Source: Halosegnis rubeus
Lineage (GTDB): Archaea > Halobacteriota > Halobacteria > Halobacteriales > Haloarculaceae
Length of the DNA: 64,000 bases
NCBI RefSeq assembly: GCF_009184545.1
Contig: NZ_QJOW01000001.1
Span: 372,001 to 436,000 of the forward strand
Direction of reading: 5' to 3'
The first letter of the stretch is position 1. Each line of letters begins with the position of its first letter. The notes beneath the pieces are model-generated. The model searched no databases and was not told the origin of the DNA. It worked only from the letters and a program-made list of their open reading frames with translations. The translations under genes and the position numbers were made by a program. Of this stretch, positions 33,704 to 42,503 are shown piece by piece.

Positions 33704-33782
33704 CGTCTCGTCGGAGGGTGACGGTCTCAACACTAACTCTCCGACCAGCAAGGATTTACCGCTGAAAGCCGACAAGCAGACA

Positions 33783-34706
33783 ATGGCGAGTTCACTGCTG
33801 ACCGCGACCCTCGCGTGGCTCTCCGTCGGCGGCTTCGTCGCCGGCGCGCTCGCGATGTACTACCACGAGCGGGCGGGCCGACTGCTGACGGCGACGACGT
33901 GGGGCGTCTTCGGTATCTTCTGGGGCACGCTCGTCCCGCAGTTCTGGTTCGTCGGGTCGAGCTTCATCGAGGCGGCGCTTGCGCTCGTCGCCGTCCCGCT
34001 GTGTTTCTACACCGGCTATCTGCTGCTCGACGGCCGCGACTCCCTGTTCGTCATCTCGCGGGCCGTCGCCGTGATGGGCGTCATCTACCTCCCGGCGACG
34101 ACCATCGACGCCATCTACGAGCCGATGATTCGGACGGTAACGCTCCAGACCCAGTGGGCGATGAACGCGCTCGGCTACCACCCCGAGCTGGTCGCCAACG
34201 ACAACGGACTCCAGAGCGTCTTCCTGTTCGTCCGGCCCAACGGCCACCGCATCCTCACGGAGATCGAACTCGCGTGTACCGGACTGGGAAGCATGGCCAT
34301 CTTCGCCGGTCTCATCACCGCGGTCGATGCGCCACTCGACCGGAAGGCGAAGGCGTTCCTCGTCTCGATTCCCGTCATCTGGGGGCTGAACCTCGTCCGG
34401 AACGTGTTCATCGCCGTCGCGTTCGGCGAACAGTGGTTCCGGGTGTTCGTTCCGCAGGTGCTCGCGCTGTTCGGCCAGAGCGACCCCTACTACGTCTCGT
34501 TCCTCGTGGCCGATAAGATTCTGAGCCAGTCGGCGTCGGTCGTCGCGCTCGTCGCCATCATGTTCGCGACGCTGCGCTATCTTCCGGAGCTCAAGACCGT
34601 CGTCGCCGACCTGCTGTATCTCGTCACCGGCGACGAACACGAGTTCGACTTCGGCGACCCGCCGGGACGCGGCGGCGTCCGCGCCGACGGCGGCCGCGAG
34701 GAGTAA
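33783..34706 (+). CDS. artA: Archaeosortase A
   Basis: A 307-residue membrane enzyme with about 8 membrane helices. The catalytic Cys165 lies in IELACTGLGSMAIFAG and the essential Arg206 in LVRNVF, the conserved exosortase/archaeosortase core. ArtA removes the PGF-CTERM tail of surface proteins so that they can be attached to lipid. The S-layer protein (880 residues) upstream and BtuF downstream in this window both carry that tail. GATTTACC about 24-30 bases upstream is a TATA candidate. The stop adjoins that of dph5. Confidence 0.95.
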   Translation: MASSLLTATLAWLSVGGFVAGALAMYYHERAGRLLTATTWGVFGIFWGTLVPQFWFVGSSFIEAALALVAVPLCFYTGYLLLDGRDSLFVISRAVAVMGVIYLPATTIDAIYEPMIRTVTLQTQWAMNALGYHPELVANDNGLQSVFLFVRPNGHRILTEIELACTGLGSMAIFAGLITAVDAPLDRKAKAFLVSIPVIWGLNLVRNVFIAVAFGEQWFRVFVPQVLALFGQSDPYYVSFLVADKILSQSASVVALVAIMFATLRYLPELKTVVADLLYLVTGDEHEFDFGDPPGRGGVRADGGREE

Positions 34707-35480
34707 TCAGACCGGTTCGGACAGTTCTTCGGGTGCACCAGCCAACTCGCGGAGCGCGTCCGACTCGATGTAGTGGAGTTCTCCTGGGATGATGAGTAGA
34801 TGGAGCGGGTCGCCGAAGTCACGGTTCGCGAGGTCGCTCAGCCGTCCGGCCTCGACGCGCGGCTCGGGCGACCCCGCCCGACAGACCACGACACCGAGCA
34901 CGTCCTCGTAGCCGTCGGCGAGCAGGTCGGCGGCCACGTCACCGGTCATGTACTCGCCGCGCTCCTGCTTGATATCGAGATAGACGAGCGTGTGGAGGCC
35001 GCGCTCTCGGTTCGCGTCCAGCGTGTCACACACGGAGTTTGGGACGCCGTCGCCGCCGTGTGCGTACGGGAACGGAAGCGTCGTCGCCTTCCCGAAGCGG
35101 TAGTTCTGCAGGCCAGTCAGCGACGCGGCCGCTGCCGAGGCGGTCGTTCCGTGAATTACGCGCGTCTCGATGCCGCGGTCGTGGGCGCGCAGCCGGAGGT
35201 CGACGTGCGTCGTCGAAATCATGGTGTCGCCGGCGGTGAGGAAGACGGCGTCTCCCGACTCGGCAGCGTCGAGAATCGGCTCCGGCTCCTGTTCGGTGCC
35301 GGCGCGGTCGCGCACGTCGATATCGACGCCGTGGTGTGTGGCGAGCGACTCGGGGTCCGTACCCATCAGCCGCGACGTGTAGAACTCGGCGAACACCTCG
35401 TCTGCCGCCCGGAGCGCGCGCTGGCCGTCGACGGTGATCGAGTCTTCGTCCCACAAGCCGAGTCCGACGAACGTGAGCAT
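34707..35480 (-). CDS. dph5: Diphthine synthase
   Basis: A 257-residue SAM-dependent methyltransferase (MLTFVGLGLWDEDSITVDG start) that methylates the histidine-derived side chain of elongation factor 2 during diphthamide synthesis. Conserved parts are GDAVFLTAGDTMISTTHVDLRLRA, IHGTTASAAAASLTGLQNYRFGK and LHLLIIPGELHYIE. CTTATTC about 24-30 bases upstream supports the ATG at 35480. Confidence 0.95.
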   Translation of the reverse strand: MLTFVGLGLWDEDSITVDGQRALRAADEVFAEFYTSRLMGTDPESLATHHGVDIDVRDRAGTEQEPEPILDAAESGDAVFLTAGDTMISTTHVDLRLRAHDRGIETRVIHGTTASAAAASLTGLQNYRFGKATTLPFPYAHGGDGVPNSVCDTLDANRERGLHTLVYLDIKQERGEYMTGDVAADLLADGYEDVLGVVVCRAGSPEPRVEAGRLSDLANRDFGDPLHLLIIPGELHYIESDALRELAGAPEELSEPV

Positions 35481-35568
35481 ACACAGTCCATCGGTGGCAC
35501 AAGAATAAGCGCCCCGTTCACGCCCGGCGTCCGTCACGCTTACCGCCGCCGGCCCACTCTCTCCGGCA

Positions 35569-36549
35569 ATGAGTGTCCCGTGCGTCCGCGTCCCGCCCGA
35601 GGAGGGCGAGACGACGCGGGCGATGCTCGCCGACCGGAACCTCGTCCGCGACGACTACGACATCACCGTCGCCGACGGCTGGCTCTACATCCCCGTCACC
35701 GACGCCGACGCGATTGCTCACCACGAGGTCGTCTCGTTCGACGCGCCGCGCCGCGAGACCCAGACGCTCCCCGAGGACATTCTCGGGTTCGAGCCGTCGC
35801 TGGAACGGCTCGGTCGCATCGTCATCCTCGACGAGGACGACGACGAGCGCGCACGACGTGTCGCCGACGCGGTGATGGACTCGTCGCTGCCCGTCGACAC
35901 TGTCGTCAACCGCGCCTCCGAGATTCGGGGGGAACTCCGCGTGCGCGAGTGGGACGTGCTCGCCGGCGACGGCACCGAGACCGTTCACACGGAGTACGGC
36001 ACCGAACTGCTGCTCGACATCGCGGAGGTGTACTTCTCGCCCCGGCTCGCGACGGAACGCCACCGCGTAATCGAGCAGGTCACCCCCGACGAGCAGGTGT
36101 TCGACATGTTCGCCGGCGTGGGTCCCTTCGCCGTCCCGATGGCTGCCCGGGGCGCGGCCGTCGTCGCCTGCGACCTGAACCCTCGGGCCGTCGAGTACCT
36201 GCGCGAGAACGCGGCCCGGAACGGTGTCGAAGCCGACCTCACCGCCGTCGAGGGTGACGTGCGCGAGGTCGCCGCCGACTGGGACGGGTGGGCCGACCGC
36301 GTCGTCATGAATCTCCCGCATACGGCGAGTGAATTTCTCGATACCGCGGTCGCACTGGCCGGCGACGAGTGTGTGCTCCACCTGTACAACATCCAGCACG
36401 ACTCCGACCCGTTCGGGCCGGGCGAGCGCGCGATTCGCGAGGCGGCGGGCGAGGCGTACGCCATCGATATCGAGACGCGACGCGTCGTCCGGTCGTACGC
36501 CCCCCACGAGGAGAACGTCTGTCTGGACGCTCGCCTCCGCCGTCGGTGA
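35569..36549 (+). CDS. trm5: tRNA (guanine-37 N1) methyltransferase, Trm5 family
   Basis: A 326-residue class I methyltransferase. The N-terminal half holds the D1/D2-type domains with NRASEIRGELRVREWDVLAGDG. SAM motif I is DMFAGVGPFAVP at about 179-190, acidic motif II is ACDLNPRAVEYL, and NLPHTA at 248-253 is the catalytic NPPY-like loop. Archaeal Trm5 enzymes make m1G37 or wyosine intermediates; subtype (a, b or c) is not assigned, though the short N-terminus suggests type b. Confidence 0.9.
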   Translation: MSVPCVRVPPEEGETTRAMLADRNLVRDDYDITVADGWLYIPVTDADAIAHHEVVSFDAPRRETQTLPEDILGFEPSLERLGRIVILDEDDDERARRVADAVMDSSLPVDTVVNRASEIRGELRVREWDVLAGDGTETVHTEYGTELLLDIAEVYFSPRLATERHRVIEQVTPDEQVFDMFAGVGPFAVPMAARGAAVVACDLNPRAVEYLRENAARNGVEADLTAVEGDVREVAADWDGWADRVVMNLPHTASEFLDTAVALAGDECVLHLYNIQHDSDPFGPGERAIREAAGEAYAIDIETRRVVRSYAPHEENVCLDARLRRR

Positions 36550-36598
36550 GTTTGGTTCGCAACCCTTTTACTCGCCGTCGTACCATGAACGGTTGCGC

Positions 36599-36671
36599 GC
36601 CGGAGTAGCTCAGCTGGCAGAGCGATTCCTTCGTAAGGAATAGGCCGAGGGTTCAAATCCCTCCTCCGGCT
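36599..36671 (+). tRNA. tRNA-Thr (anticodon CGT)
   Basis: A 73-base cloverleaf without intron. Acceptor strands GCCGGAG/CTCCGGC pair perfectly, the D stem is GCTC/GAGC, and the anticodon stem ATTCC/GGAAT encloses TTCGTAA, giving anticodon CGT. The T arm is GAGGG-TTCAAAT-CCCTC. The discriminator is T. CCA is not encoded. Confidence 0.97.
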
Positions 36672-36675
36672 TTCT

Positions 36676-36762
36676 GCCCGAGCGAACCGAGGCTGACATC
36701 AATAGAGGGGTCTGAACCGGGACACGGCGACAGACCGTGGTTCGAACCCCCCACCTCCGGCT
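36676..36762 (+). pseudogene. Degenerate tRNA-like remnant beside tRNA-Thr
   Basis: GCCCGAG (36676-36682) pairs with CTCCGGC (36755-36761) at 6 of 7 positions. A T-arm-like GTGG-TTCGAAC-CCCC precedes the 3' strand, and the final CCTCCGGCT repeats the 3' end of the intact tRNA-Thr. In the middle a 6-bp stem GGTCTG/CAGACC encloses a 16-base loop that is not a normal anticodon loop. It looks like a decayed tRNA copy or the scar of an element that once used the tRNA 3' end. Confidence 0.45.
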
Positions 36763-36866
36763 CTTGTGTCGACTGCTTCGGCGTGAGCGGCGGTGCTCTT
36801 CGGAGTCAGTGTAACGCGAACAAAACGGGTTTTCCTGTTCGGTGTAAACCGCGGATAACGCTCACT

Positions 36867-38204
36867 ATGTCTGGACAGTACGACCTCGTCATCGTCGGCG
36901 GCGGTATCAGTGGCGCATCGCTCCTGTACACGAGTGCAAAGTTCACCAACATCGACTCGATCGCGCTCATCGAGAAGGAGCCGTCAATCGCGGCCATCAA
37001 CTCCAACCACACGAACAACTCACAGACGCTCCACTTCGGCGACATCGAGACGAACTACACGCTGGAGAAGGCGTCGAATGTCAAGACGGCCGCCGAGACC
37101 CTCGCCGGCTACCTCGAGCACCACGACGAGGACCGCGAGATGCACGACAAGCGGAGCAAGATGGTGCTCGCGGTCGGCGACGAGGAGGTCGCGGAACTCG
37201 AGGCCCGCTACGACGACGAGGGCTTCGGCGACCTGTTCCCCAAGCTCGAGCCTATCGGTCGCGAGGAGATCGCAGACCGCGAGCCGAAGGTCGTGGAGGG
37301 GCGGGACCCCGACACCGAGCTGATGCCGCTCCAGACGCCAGATGGCTACGTCGTCGACTACGGTGCCGTCGCCCAGTCCTTCGTTGAGGCGGCAGACGAG
37401 GAGACGAGCGTCGACGTGTTCACCGACACGCGCGTCGAGGATGTGACGCCGACGACCACCGGCTACACCATCGGGACGGACAACGGCCGGTTCGACGCCG
37501 ACGCGGCCGTCGTCGCCGCCGGCTCGCACAGCCTCCAGATGGCGAAGGACCTCGGCTACGGTGAGGACAAGGTCCTGCTCCCGATTGCGGGGAGCTTCTT
37601 CCTCGCCGACGACCTGCTGAACGGGAAGGTGTACACGCTCCAGATGAAGAAACTCCCGTTCGCAGCCGTCCACGGGGACGCCGACGTGCACGACGACTCC
37701 ATCACGCGATTCGGGCCGACGGCGAAGCTCGTTCCCGCGCTCGAACGCGGTCGGCTCTCGACGGTGAGTGATTTCCTCGACGTGTTCGGCTTCTCGCCGT
37801 CGGCGTTCCTCAGCTACGCGAACGTGCTCTCTGACCGCATCCTCCTGCCGTACGTCGTCCGGAACCTCATCTACGACGTGCCGAAGGTCGGCACCGACCA
37901 GTTCCTGCCGCACGTCCAGAAGGTCGTCCCGAGCGTCGAGGAGGGCGACATCGAGCGCGCGAAGGGGTACGGGGGCGTTCGCCCACAGATCGTCGACACC
38001 TCGGAGAAATCCCTCGACATGGGCGAGGCCAAGATCGTCGGTGAGGACATTATCTTCAACATCACGCCCTCGCCGGGTGCATCGACCTGTCTGAAGAACG
38101 CCCAGCGCGACGTGAAGGAGGTGCTCTCCTTCCTCGGCGACGAGTACGAGTTCGACGAGGAGGCCTTCGAGGCCGACACTATCGACCAGTTCCCGCGCGC
38201 GTAA
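36867..38204 (+). CDS. FAD-dependent oxidoreductase, malate:quinone oxidoreductase-like
   Basis: A 445-residue flavoprotein. The N-terminus YDLVIVGGGISGASLLY gives the FAD GxGxxG at 11-16; further Mqo-type features are HTNNSQTLHFGDIETNYT and the C-terminal NITPSPGASTCLKNAQRD, the second FAD contact. Mqo oxidises malate and passes electrons to menaquinone at the membrane. The identification is by overall pattern. GTGTAAACC at about 36841-36849 is a TATA candidate. Confidence 0.8.
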   Translation: MSGQYDLVIVGGGISGASLLYTSAKFTNIDSIALIEKEPSIAAINSNHTNNSQTLHFGDIETNYTLEKASNVKTAAETLAGYLEHHDEDREMHDKRSKMVLAVGDEEVAELEARYDDEGFGDLFPKLEPIGREEIADREPKVVEGRDPDTELMPLQTPDGYVVDYGAVAQSFVEAADEETSVDVFTDTRVEDVTPTTTGYTIGTDNGRFDADAAVVAAGSHSLQMAKDLGYGEDKVLLPIAGSFFLADDLLNGKVYTLQMKKLPFAAVHGDADVHDDSITRFGPTAKLVPALERGRLSTVSDFLDVFGFSPSAFLSYANVLSDRILLPYVVRNLIYDVPKVGTDQFLPHVQKVVPSVEEGDIERAKGYGGVRPQIVDTSEKSLDMGEAKIVGEDIIFNITPSPGASTCLKNAQRDVKEVLSFLGDEYEFDEEAFEADTIDQFPRA

Positions 38205-38243
38205 GCCGGCAAGATTCAAGCGACCGGCCCAACACGGTCGGGT

Positions 38244-38729
38244 ATGGACCACACTTCCATCGACGACGTCGGGATACAGAACAACCCGCTCGGCGTCCAC
38301 AGCGAGCGTCGTCCCGTCTCCGATGCGCTCGACACTAGTGACTTCGCGATGAACTTCTTTCGACTCCAGCCCGGCGAGTCCTTCTCCGGTGGTCTCCACA
38401 CTCACCACGACCAGGAAGAGGTGTTCTACGTCGAGGAGGGCGAGGCGACGTTCACCGTCGGCCGTGACGGCGACACCGAAGCCGTCGTCAGTGGCGGCGA
38501 ACTCATCCGGTTCGAGCCGGGAGAGTTCCAGCAGGGAACCAACACGGGCGACGACGAACTCGTCGGCTGGGCGTTGGGCGCACCGAAGTCGAAACACGAC
38601 TGGGACGAAATCGAGTCAATCGTCTACTGTCAGGAGTGCGAGGAGGAAACGGGCCACGGACTCTCGCTGACCGACGCGGGGCGGTTCGAACTCACCTGCA
38701 TGGAGTGTGACAACAGTTTCACCTCGTAG
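38244..38729 (+). CDS. Cupin-domain protein with C-terminal zinc ribbon
   Basis: A 161-residue protein. A cupin barrel (about 15-115) has metal ligands His52, His54 or 55 and Glu59 in GGLHTHHDQEEVFYVEEG; the second cupin motif, normally with a His, reads PGEFQQGTN. The C-terminal 35 residues hold CQEC (129-132) and CMEC (152-155), a zinc ribbon. The fusion suggests a regulator or a protein-bound metal enzyme; no substrate can be given. Confidence 0.82.
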   Translation: MDHTSIDDVGIQNNPLGVHSERRPVSDALDTSDFAMNFFRLQPGESFSGGLHTHHDQEEVFYVEEGEATFTVGRDGDTEAVVSGGELIRFEPGEFQQGTNTGDDELVGWALGAPKSKHDWDEIESIVYCQECEEETGHGLSLTDAGRFELTCMECDNSFTS

Positions 38730-38769
38730 GCGGGGAAACCTACAAGTCCGTCCCGCCGTCCCCGTCCGT

Positions 38770-38925
38770 ATGCCAAACTGTGCCAACTGCGAGTCTTTCG
38801 TCACCGAGGCGTACGTCCGGGTGTTCGCGCCCGACGAACTGGAATCCGTTCGGGTGTGTCCGAACTGCGAGGACAAACTCCGCGACGGAGCCGAGATACG
38901 CGAGGCGCGTTCGACGCGCGGCTAA
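38770..38925 (+). CDS. Small zinc-finger protein (DUF7563-like)
   Basis: A 51-residue protein with CANC (4-7) and CPNC (30-33), a single zinc finger, and a basic tail ending STRG. Between them the segment FVTEAYVRVFAPDELESVRVC is conserved-looking. Haloarchaea encode many such one-domain zinc proteins. Its stop overlaps the stop of the convergent btuD by 4 bases. Confidence 0.7.
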   Translation: MPNCANCESFVTEAYVRVFAPDELESVRVCPNCEDKLRDGAEIREARSTRG

Positions 38926-39707
38926 TCCGACTCGCTCCCGAGCGAGACGCCCGCAGTCGGTGTCACCGTCACCGTCCCCGTCGCGGGATTCTCACCGACG
39001 GTCACGTCGACGCCAAAGACGCGCTCCAGCCGGTCGGCCGTGAACACTGCTCGCGGCGTGCCGACCGCCTGTACCGACCCGTCCGCGAGCAACACGACGC
39101 GGTCGCAGTAGCGTGCCGCCAAGTCGAGGTCGTGGATGGCCGCGACGACCGTCTCTTCTAATCCGGCCACGAGATCGAGCGTCCGGACCTGATGGTTGAT
39201 GTCGAGACTCGCGGTCGGCTCATCCAGCAGGAGCGTGGGGACAGACTGCGCGAGCGCACGCGCCAGTAGGACGCGCTGTTTCTCTCCGCCCGACAGCGAC
39301 GCCACCGACCGGTCGGCAAACTGCGTGGTCCGTGTCCGGTCGAGTGCGCGTTCCACGGCAGCGGCTCCGTCCGGGTCGTCGCCGCTGAATCGCGACCGGT
39401 AGGGGTGGCGACCCATCTCCACCACGTCACGCACCGAGAAGTCGAAGCCGAAGTTCGTCTCCTGTGGCACGGTCGCGACCCGGCGGGCGAGCGCTCGCGC
39501 CGACAGTGACCCGACTTCGTCCCCGTCGACCGCAACCGACCCCGCTGCTCGCGAGAGATGCCCGCCGACGGCACCGAGCAGCGTCGACTTCCCCGCACCG
39601 TTCGGGCCGACGAGCGCGACGAACTCGCCGTCCGCCACGGACAGCGACACGTCCGCAAGCACGCGCACGCCGCTGCGGTCGACACACAGTCCGTCGATGT
39701 CAATCAC
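38922..39707 (-). CDS. btuD: ABC transporter ATPase (BtuD/FecE-type)
   Basis: A 261-residue ATPase with a GTG start. Walker A GPNGAGKST is at 34-42, the signature LSGGEKQ at 138-144, Walker B LLLDEP at 159-164, and the switch His in AAIHDLD. The GTG overlaps the permease stop by 4 bases, so the two are translationally coupled. The family imports cobalamin, heme or iron siderophores; assignment to cobalamin follows usual haloarchaeal annotation of this gene trio and is not proven. Confidence 0.82.
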   Translation of the reverse strand: MIDIDGLCVDRSGVRVLADVSLSVADGEFVALVGPNGAGKSTLLGAVGGHLSRAAGSVAVDGDEVGSLSARALARRVATVPQETNFGFDFSVRDVVEMGRHPYRSRFSGDDPDGAAAVERALDRTRTTQFADRSVASLSGGEKQRVLLARALAQSVPTLLLDEPTASLDINHQVRTLDLVAGLEETVVAAIHDLDLAARYCDRVVLLADGSVQAVGTPRAVFTADRLERVFGVDVTVGENPATGTVTVTPTAGVSLGSESD

Positions 39708-40789
39708 AGTTCGCTCACCTCGCGCTTGCGGAGCAGGTACAGGAAGAAGGGGGCACCGACGGCGGCAGTCACGATACCGACCGGAAGCTCTGCGGGGCCA
39801 GACCGCGCCAGCGTGTCGGCCGCGACGAGAAACGAGGCTCCCGCGAGCGCACTCGTCGGCAGCAGTATCCGGTGGTCGGGACCGACGATGAGCCGGAGCG
39901 CGTGCGGAACGATGAGCCCGACGAAGCCGATGACTCCCGAAATAGCGACTGCCGCGCCCGTGATGATACTCGAGGCGGCAAGCAGGATGCGTTTCGTCCA
40001 CTCGACTTCGACGCCGACAGACCGGGCATCGGTTTCCCCCAACAGGAGCGCGTTCAGGTCCTCGGCGTACAGATACAAGACGACGACGAGCGCGAAGCTG
40101 ATGCCGCCGGTGATGAGTGCCTCCTCGATGCGTGATGCGTCGAGATGGCCCATCAGCCAGTAGGTGACTTCCTCGATGGAGTCGCCGCTCCGGAGGATGA
40201 GATACGATGTGACCGAGCCGAGAAACGTCTGGACGGCCACGCCGGCCAACAACAGGGTGGCTACCGGCGTCCGACCGCCCTCTGTCGCGATGGCGTACAC
40301 GACGACCGCCGCGACCAGCGCGCCGACGAACGCCGACGCCCGGAGACCGAGTCCGAAGGGGAGCGCGACCGGCGCGACGATGGCTGCGACAGCACCGACG
40401 GACGCTCCGGATGAGACGCCGATGATGGAGGGGTCCGCCATCGGATTCCGAAACAGCCCCTGCATCACGGTGCCGGCGGCCGCGAGCGCGAAGCCGACGC
40501 TCGCCCCCGCAGCGATGCGTGGCAGTCGTACCTGCAGGACGATGGTCGAGTACAGCGGGTCCACGTCGTAGCCGAACGGGGCGTACCACTCGACCGCGTG
40601 CCACGGCGCGGCCAGTGCAGTCGCCTCCATCCTGACGCCCGCCGGCACCGCGATTGCGTTCGCGAACACTTTCGCGACGGCTATCGGTCCGACGTGGACC
40701 GGGCCGATGCCGGCCGACACCACGACGACGCCCACGAGTAGCACCGACAGCGCGGAGACTGCACTCGCTGTTCGGCTACGGTGTCGCAC
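39704..40789 (-). CDS. btuC: ABC transporter permease (BtuC/FecCD family)
   Basis: A 361-residue permease with about 9-10 membrane helices. FecCD marks are RLPRIAAGASVGFALAAAGTVMQGLFRNPMADPSIIGVSSGASVGA and GFVGLIVPHALRLIVGPDHR, the coupling region to BtuD. A longer frame begins with TTG at 40816, but its first codons overlap the TATA-like AATAAGTATTT at 40815-40825, so I place the start at GTG 40789. It is co-transcribed with btuD and divergent from btuF. Confidence 0.83.
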   Translation of the reverse strand: MRHRSRTASAVSALSVLLVGVVVVSAGIGPVHVGPIAVAKVFANAIAVPAGVRMEATALAAPWHAVEWYAPFGYDVDPLYSTIVLQVRLPRIAAGASVGFALAAAGTVMQGLFRNPMADPSIIGVSSGASVGAVAAIVAPVALPFGLGLRASAFVGALVAAVVVYAIATEGGRTPVATLLLAGVAVQTFLGSVTSYLILRSGDSIEEVTYWLMGHLDASRIEEALITGGISFALVVVLYLYAEDLNALLLGETDARSVGVEVEWTKRILLAASSIITGAAVAISGVIGFVGLIVPHALRLIVGPDHRILLPTSALAGASFLVAADTLARSGPAELPVGIVTAAVGAPFFLYLLRKREVSEL

Positions 40790-40812
40790 GTGGACAACTC
40801 CAGTTTGGTTAG

Positions 40813-40829
40813 ACAAATACTTATTGGGT
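40813..40829. promoter_or_regulatory. Shared AT-rich core of the divergent btuCD/btuF promoter
   Basis: One AT-rich block contains TATA-like sequences on both strands: AATACTTATT 20-30 bases before the btuF ATG at 40846, and AATAAGTATTT 26-36 bases before the GTG of btuC at 40789. Both distances fit leaderless transcripts, so one element may set the balance of the whole transporter. Confidence 0.5.
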
Positions 40830-40845
40830 TAGCCCGCTCGTAGAG

Positions 40846-41955
40846 ATGATGCAACAACGACTCACGCTACTGGTCGCGATGCTCGTCCTCGCGGCCGCGA
40901 TACCGACTGGCGTGGCCGGTGCGACGGCACAGACACAACAGGAGGACTGTTCGTTCCCGTACACGGTGACTGACGCCAGCGGGACAGAGATTACCCTCGA
41001 CGAGCGGCCCGACCGGATCACGACGCTGAATCCCTCGGCCGCACAGACCGTATGGGAACTCGGCGGCAGCGAACAGGTGGTCGGCGTGACTGTCAACGCC
41101 GACTACCTCGACGGCTTCGACGCGAAGACGAGCGTCACCGCGAGCGACGGCTTCGGAATCTCCGTCGAGCGCGTCGTCGGCACCGAACCCGACCTCGTGC
41201 TCGCGCCGAACGCTTCCCGGACCGAGACGGTGCGTGCGCTCCGTGATGCCGGCATCACGGTGTATCAGCTCGCCGCCGCCGAGACGCTCGAGGACGTGAC
41301 CGAGAAGACGACACAGATTGCCCGGCTCACCGGCCACTGCGAGGCCGCCGTCGAGGTGAACGCGTGGATGGAGGCCAACGTCGAGGCCGCCCGCACCGCG
41401 ACTGCCGACGTTGAGCGCCCGAGCGTCCTCTACCCGATCGGCAGCGGCTACGTCGCCAACACGAACACGTTCATCTCCGCCATGATCGAAGCCAGCGGCG
41501 GAACGAACGTCCTGGGCGAGTTCGACTACGAGATCGGCTACCCGCAGGTGAGCGACGAAATCATCCTGCAGGCGAATCCGGAGGTGTTGCTCGTGAACTC
41601 CCGTGGCAGCGGTCTCCAGACCCAGGAGCCGTACGCCTCGACGACCGCGGGACAGAACAACGCGACCGTCGTGATCAACACCGACTACCTGAATCAGCCG
41701 GCCCCCCGCTCCGTGGTCTTCGCGGTCCGGAACATGACCGAAGGGTTCCACCCCGACGTTGAGACCTCCTTCGTCGCCCGCAGCGAGGTGACCGTCGCGA
41801 CGGCCACTCCGACGCCGACGGCGACCGCGACCGATGTGTCGGAGCCGACCACGTCGAGTGAGACGACCGCGACGACGACGGGTGAACAGCCCGGATTCGG
41901 TGTCGTCGCCGCACTCCTTGCCGTCGGCGCGCTCGTCCTCGCGCGACGGGAGTGA
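40846..41955 (+). CDS. btuF: PGF-CTERM-anchored ABC substrate-binding protein (BtuF-like)
   Basis: A 369-residue class III binding protein. A signal peptide (about 1-25) is followed by [41 protein letters not shown], the typical start of BtuF/FepB domains. A Thr/Ser/Pro spacer (about 310-345) leads to PGF at 349-351, a hydrophobic helix and RRE: the ArtA recognition signal. It captures the ligand outside the cell for BtuCD. Cobalamin or a siderophore is likely. Confidence 0.9.
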   Translation: MMQQRLTLLVAMLVLAAAIPTGVAGATAQTQQEDCSFPYTVTDASGTEITLDERPDRITTLNPSAAQTVWELGGSEQVVGVTVNADYLDGFDAKTSVTASDGFGISVERVVGTEPDLVLAPNASRTETVRALRDAGITVYQLAAAETLEDVTEKTTQIARLTGHCEAAVEVNAWMEANVEAARTATADVERPSVLYPIGSGYVANTNTFISAMIEASGGTNVLGEFDYEIGYPQVSDEIILQANPEVLLVNSRGSGLQTQEPYASTTAGQNNATVVINTDYLNQPAPRSVVFAVRNMTEGFHPDVETSFVARSEVTVATATPTPTATATDVSEPTTSSETTATTTGEQPGFGVVAALLAVGALVLARRE

Positions 41956-41998
41956 GCAATTCGACAAGACGTATAAGGGAGACACGACTCGAATCGGT

Positions 41999-42277
41999 AT
42001 GGTTGAGAACGTGTTGTGGCCAGCGCAGTTCGACGCCGACCTGACGCGCTCCGAGGGCCGGCGCGTGCCACAGGACCTCGCGGTTGCTTCCCCCACCGTC
42101 GACGAGATCGCCAAGGCAGTCCAACAGGTGGGGTACGACGCCGTCATCGAGCGCGACGTACAGTATCCACGCGAGTACGAGGCCCGTGGTCGCGTGCTCG
42201 TCAAGGACGCGGACGATGCCAGCAAGGGCGACTTGCTCGGCGCTGTCGCGGCGTATCTCGGAGCCATCCGCGCGTGA
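41999..42277 (+). CDS. srp19: Signal recognition particle protein SRP19
   Basis: A 92-residue protein beginning [37 protein letters not shown], the archaeal SRP19 pattern with the RRVP loop that contacts 7S RNA. SRP19 binds the tips of helices 6 and 8 of SRP RNA and prepares it for SRP54. GTATAAGG at 41970-41977 is a TATA box for a leaderless start. It overlaps gar1 by 4 bases. Confidence 0.94.
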   Translation: MVENVLWPAQFDADLTRSEGRRVPQDLAVASPTVDEIAKAVQQVGYDAVIERDVQYPREYEARGRVLVKDADDASKGDLLGAVAAYLGAIRA

Positions 42278-42498
42278 ACCGACTCGGTGAGGTCGTCTCC
42301 ACGGCACAGGGACTGCTCGTCCTCCGGCCGCCGGTCGGCACCGAGGTGGATATCGGCACGACGGCCCTCGACGAGTCGCTCGACACGGTCGGGCGCGTGG
42401 TCGACGTGTTCGGTCCCGTCGACCACCCCTACGTCGCCGTCACCCCCGACGGTGGTAACTCGGACGTGCTGCTCGGCACGAAACTCTACGCCAAGTAG
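42274..42498 (+). CDS. gar1: H/ACA ribonucleoprotein subunit Gar1
   Basis: A 74-residue beta-barrel protein with a GTG start. [20 protein letters not shown] and [18 protein letters not shown] match archaeal Gar1, which binds Cbf5 and speeds RNA-guided pseudouridylation. The srp19-gar1 overlap is a known archaeal arrangement. Confidence 0.92.
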   Translation: MNRLGEVVSTAQGLLVLRPPVGTEVDIGTTALDESLDTVGRVVDVFGPVDHPYVAVTPDGGNSDVLLGTKLYAK

Positions 42499-42503
42499 TC
42501 GAG

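Noticed and set aside
36599-36762. Perfect attachment-site pair for an integrated virus
   Set aside because: Only the last 9 bases are the same and no integrase or viral gene lies in or next to the 90-base interval, so at most an old scar is supported.
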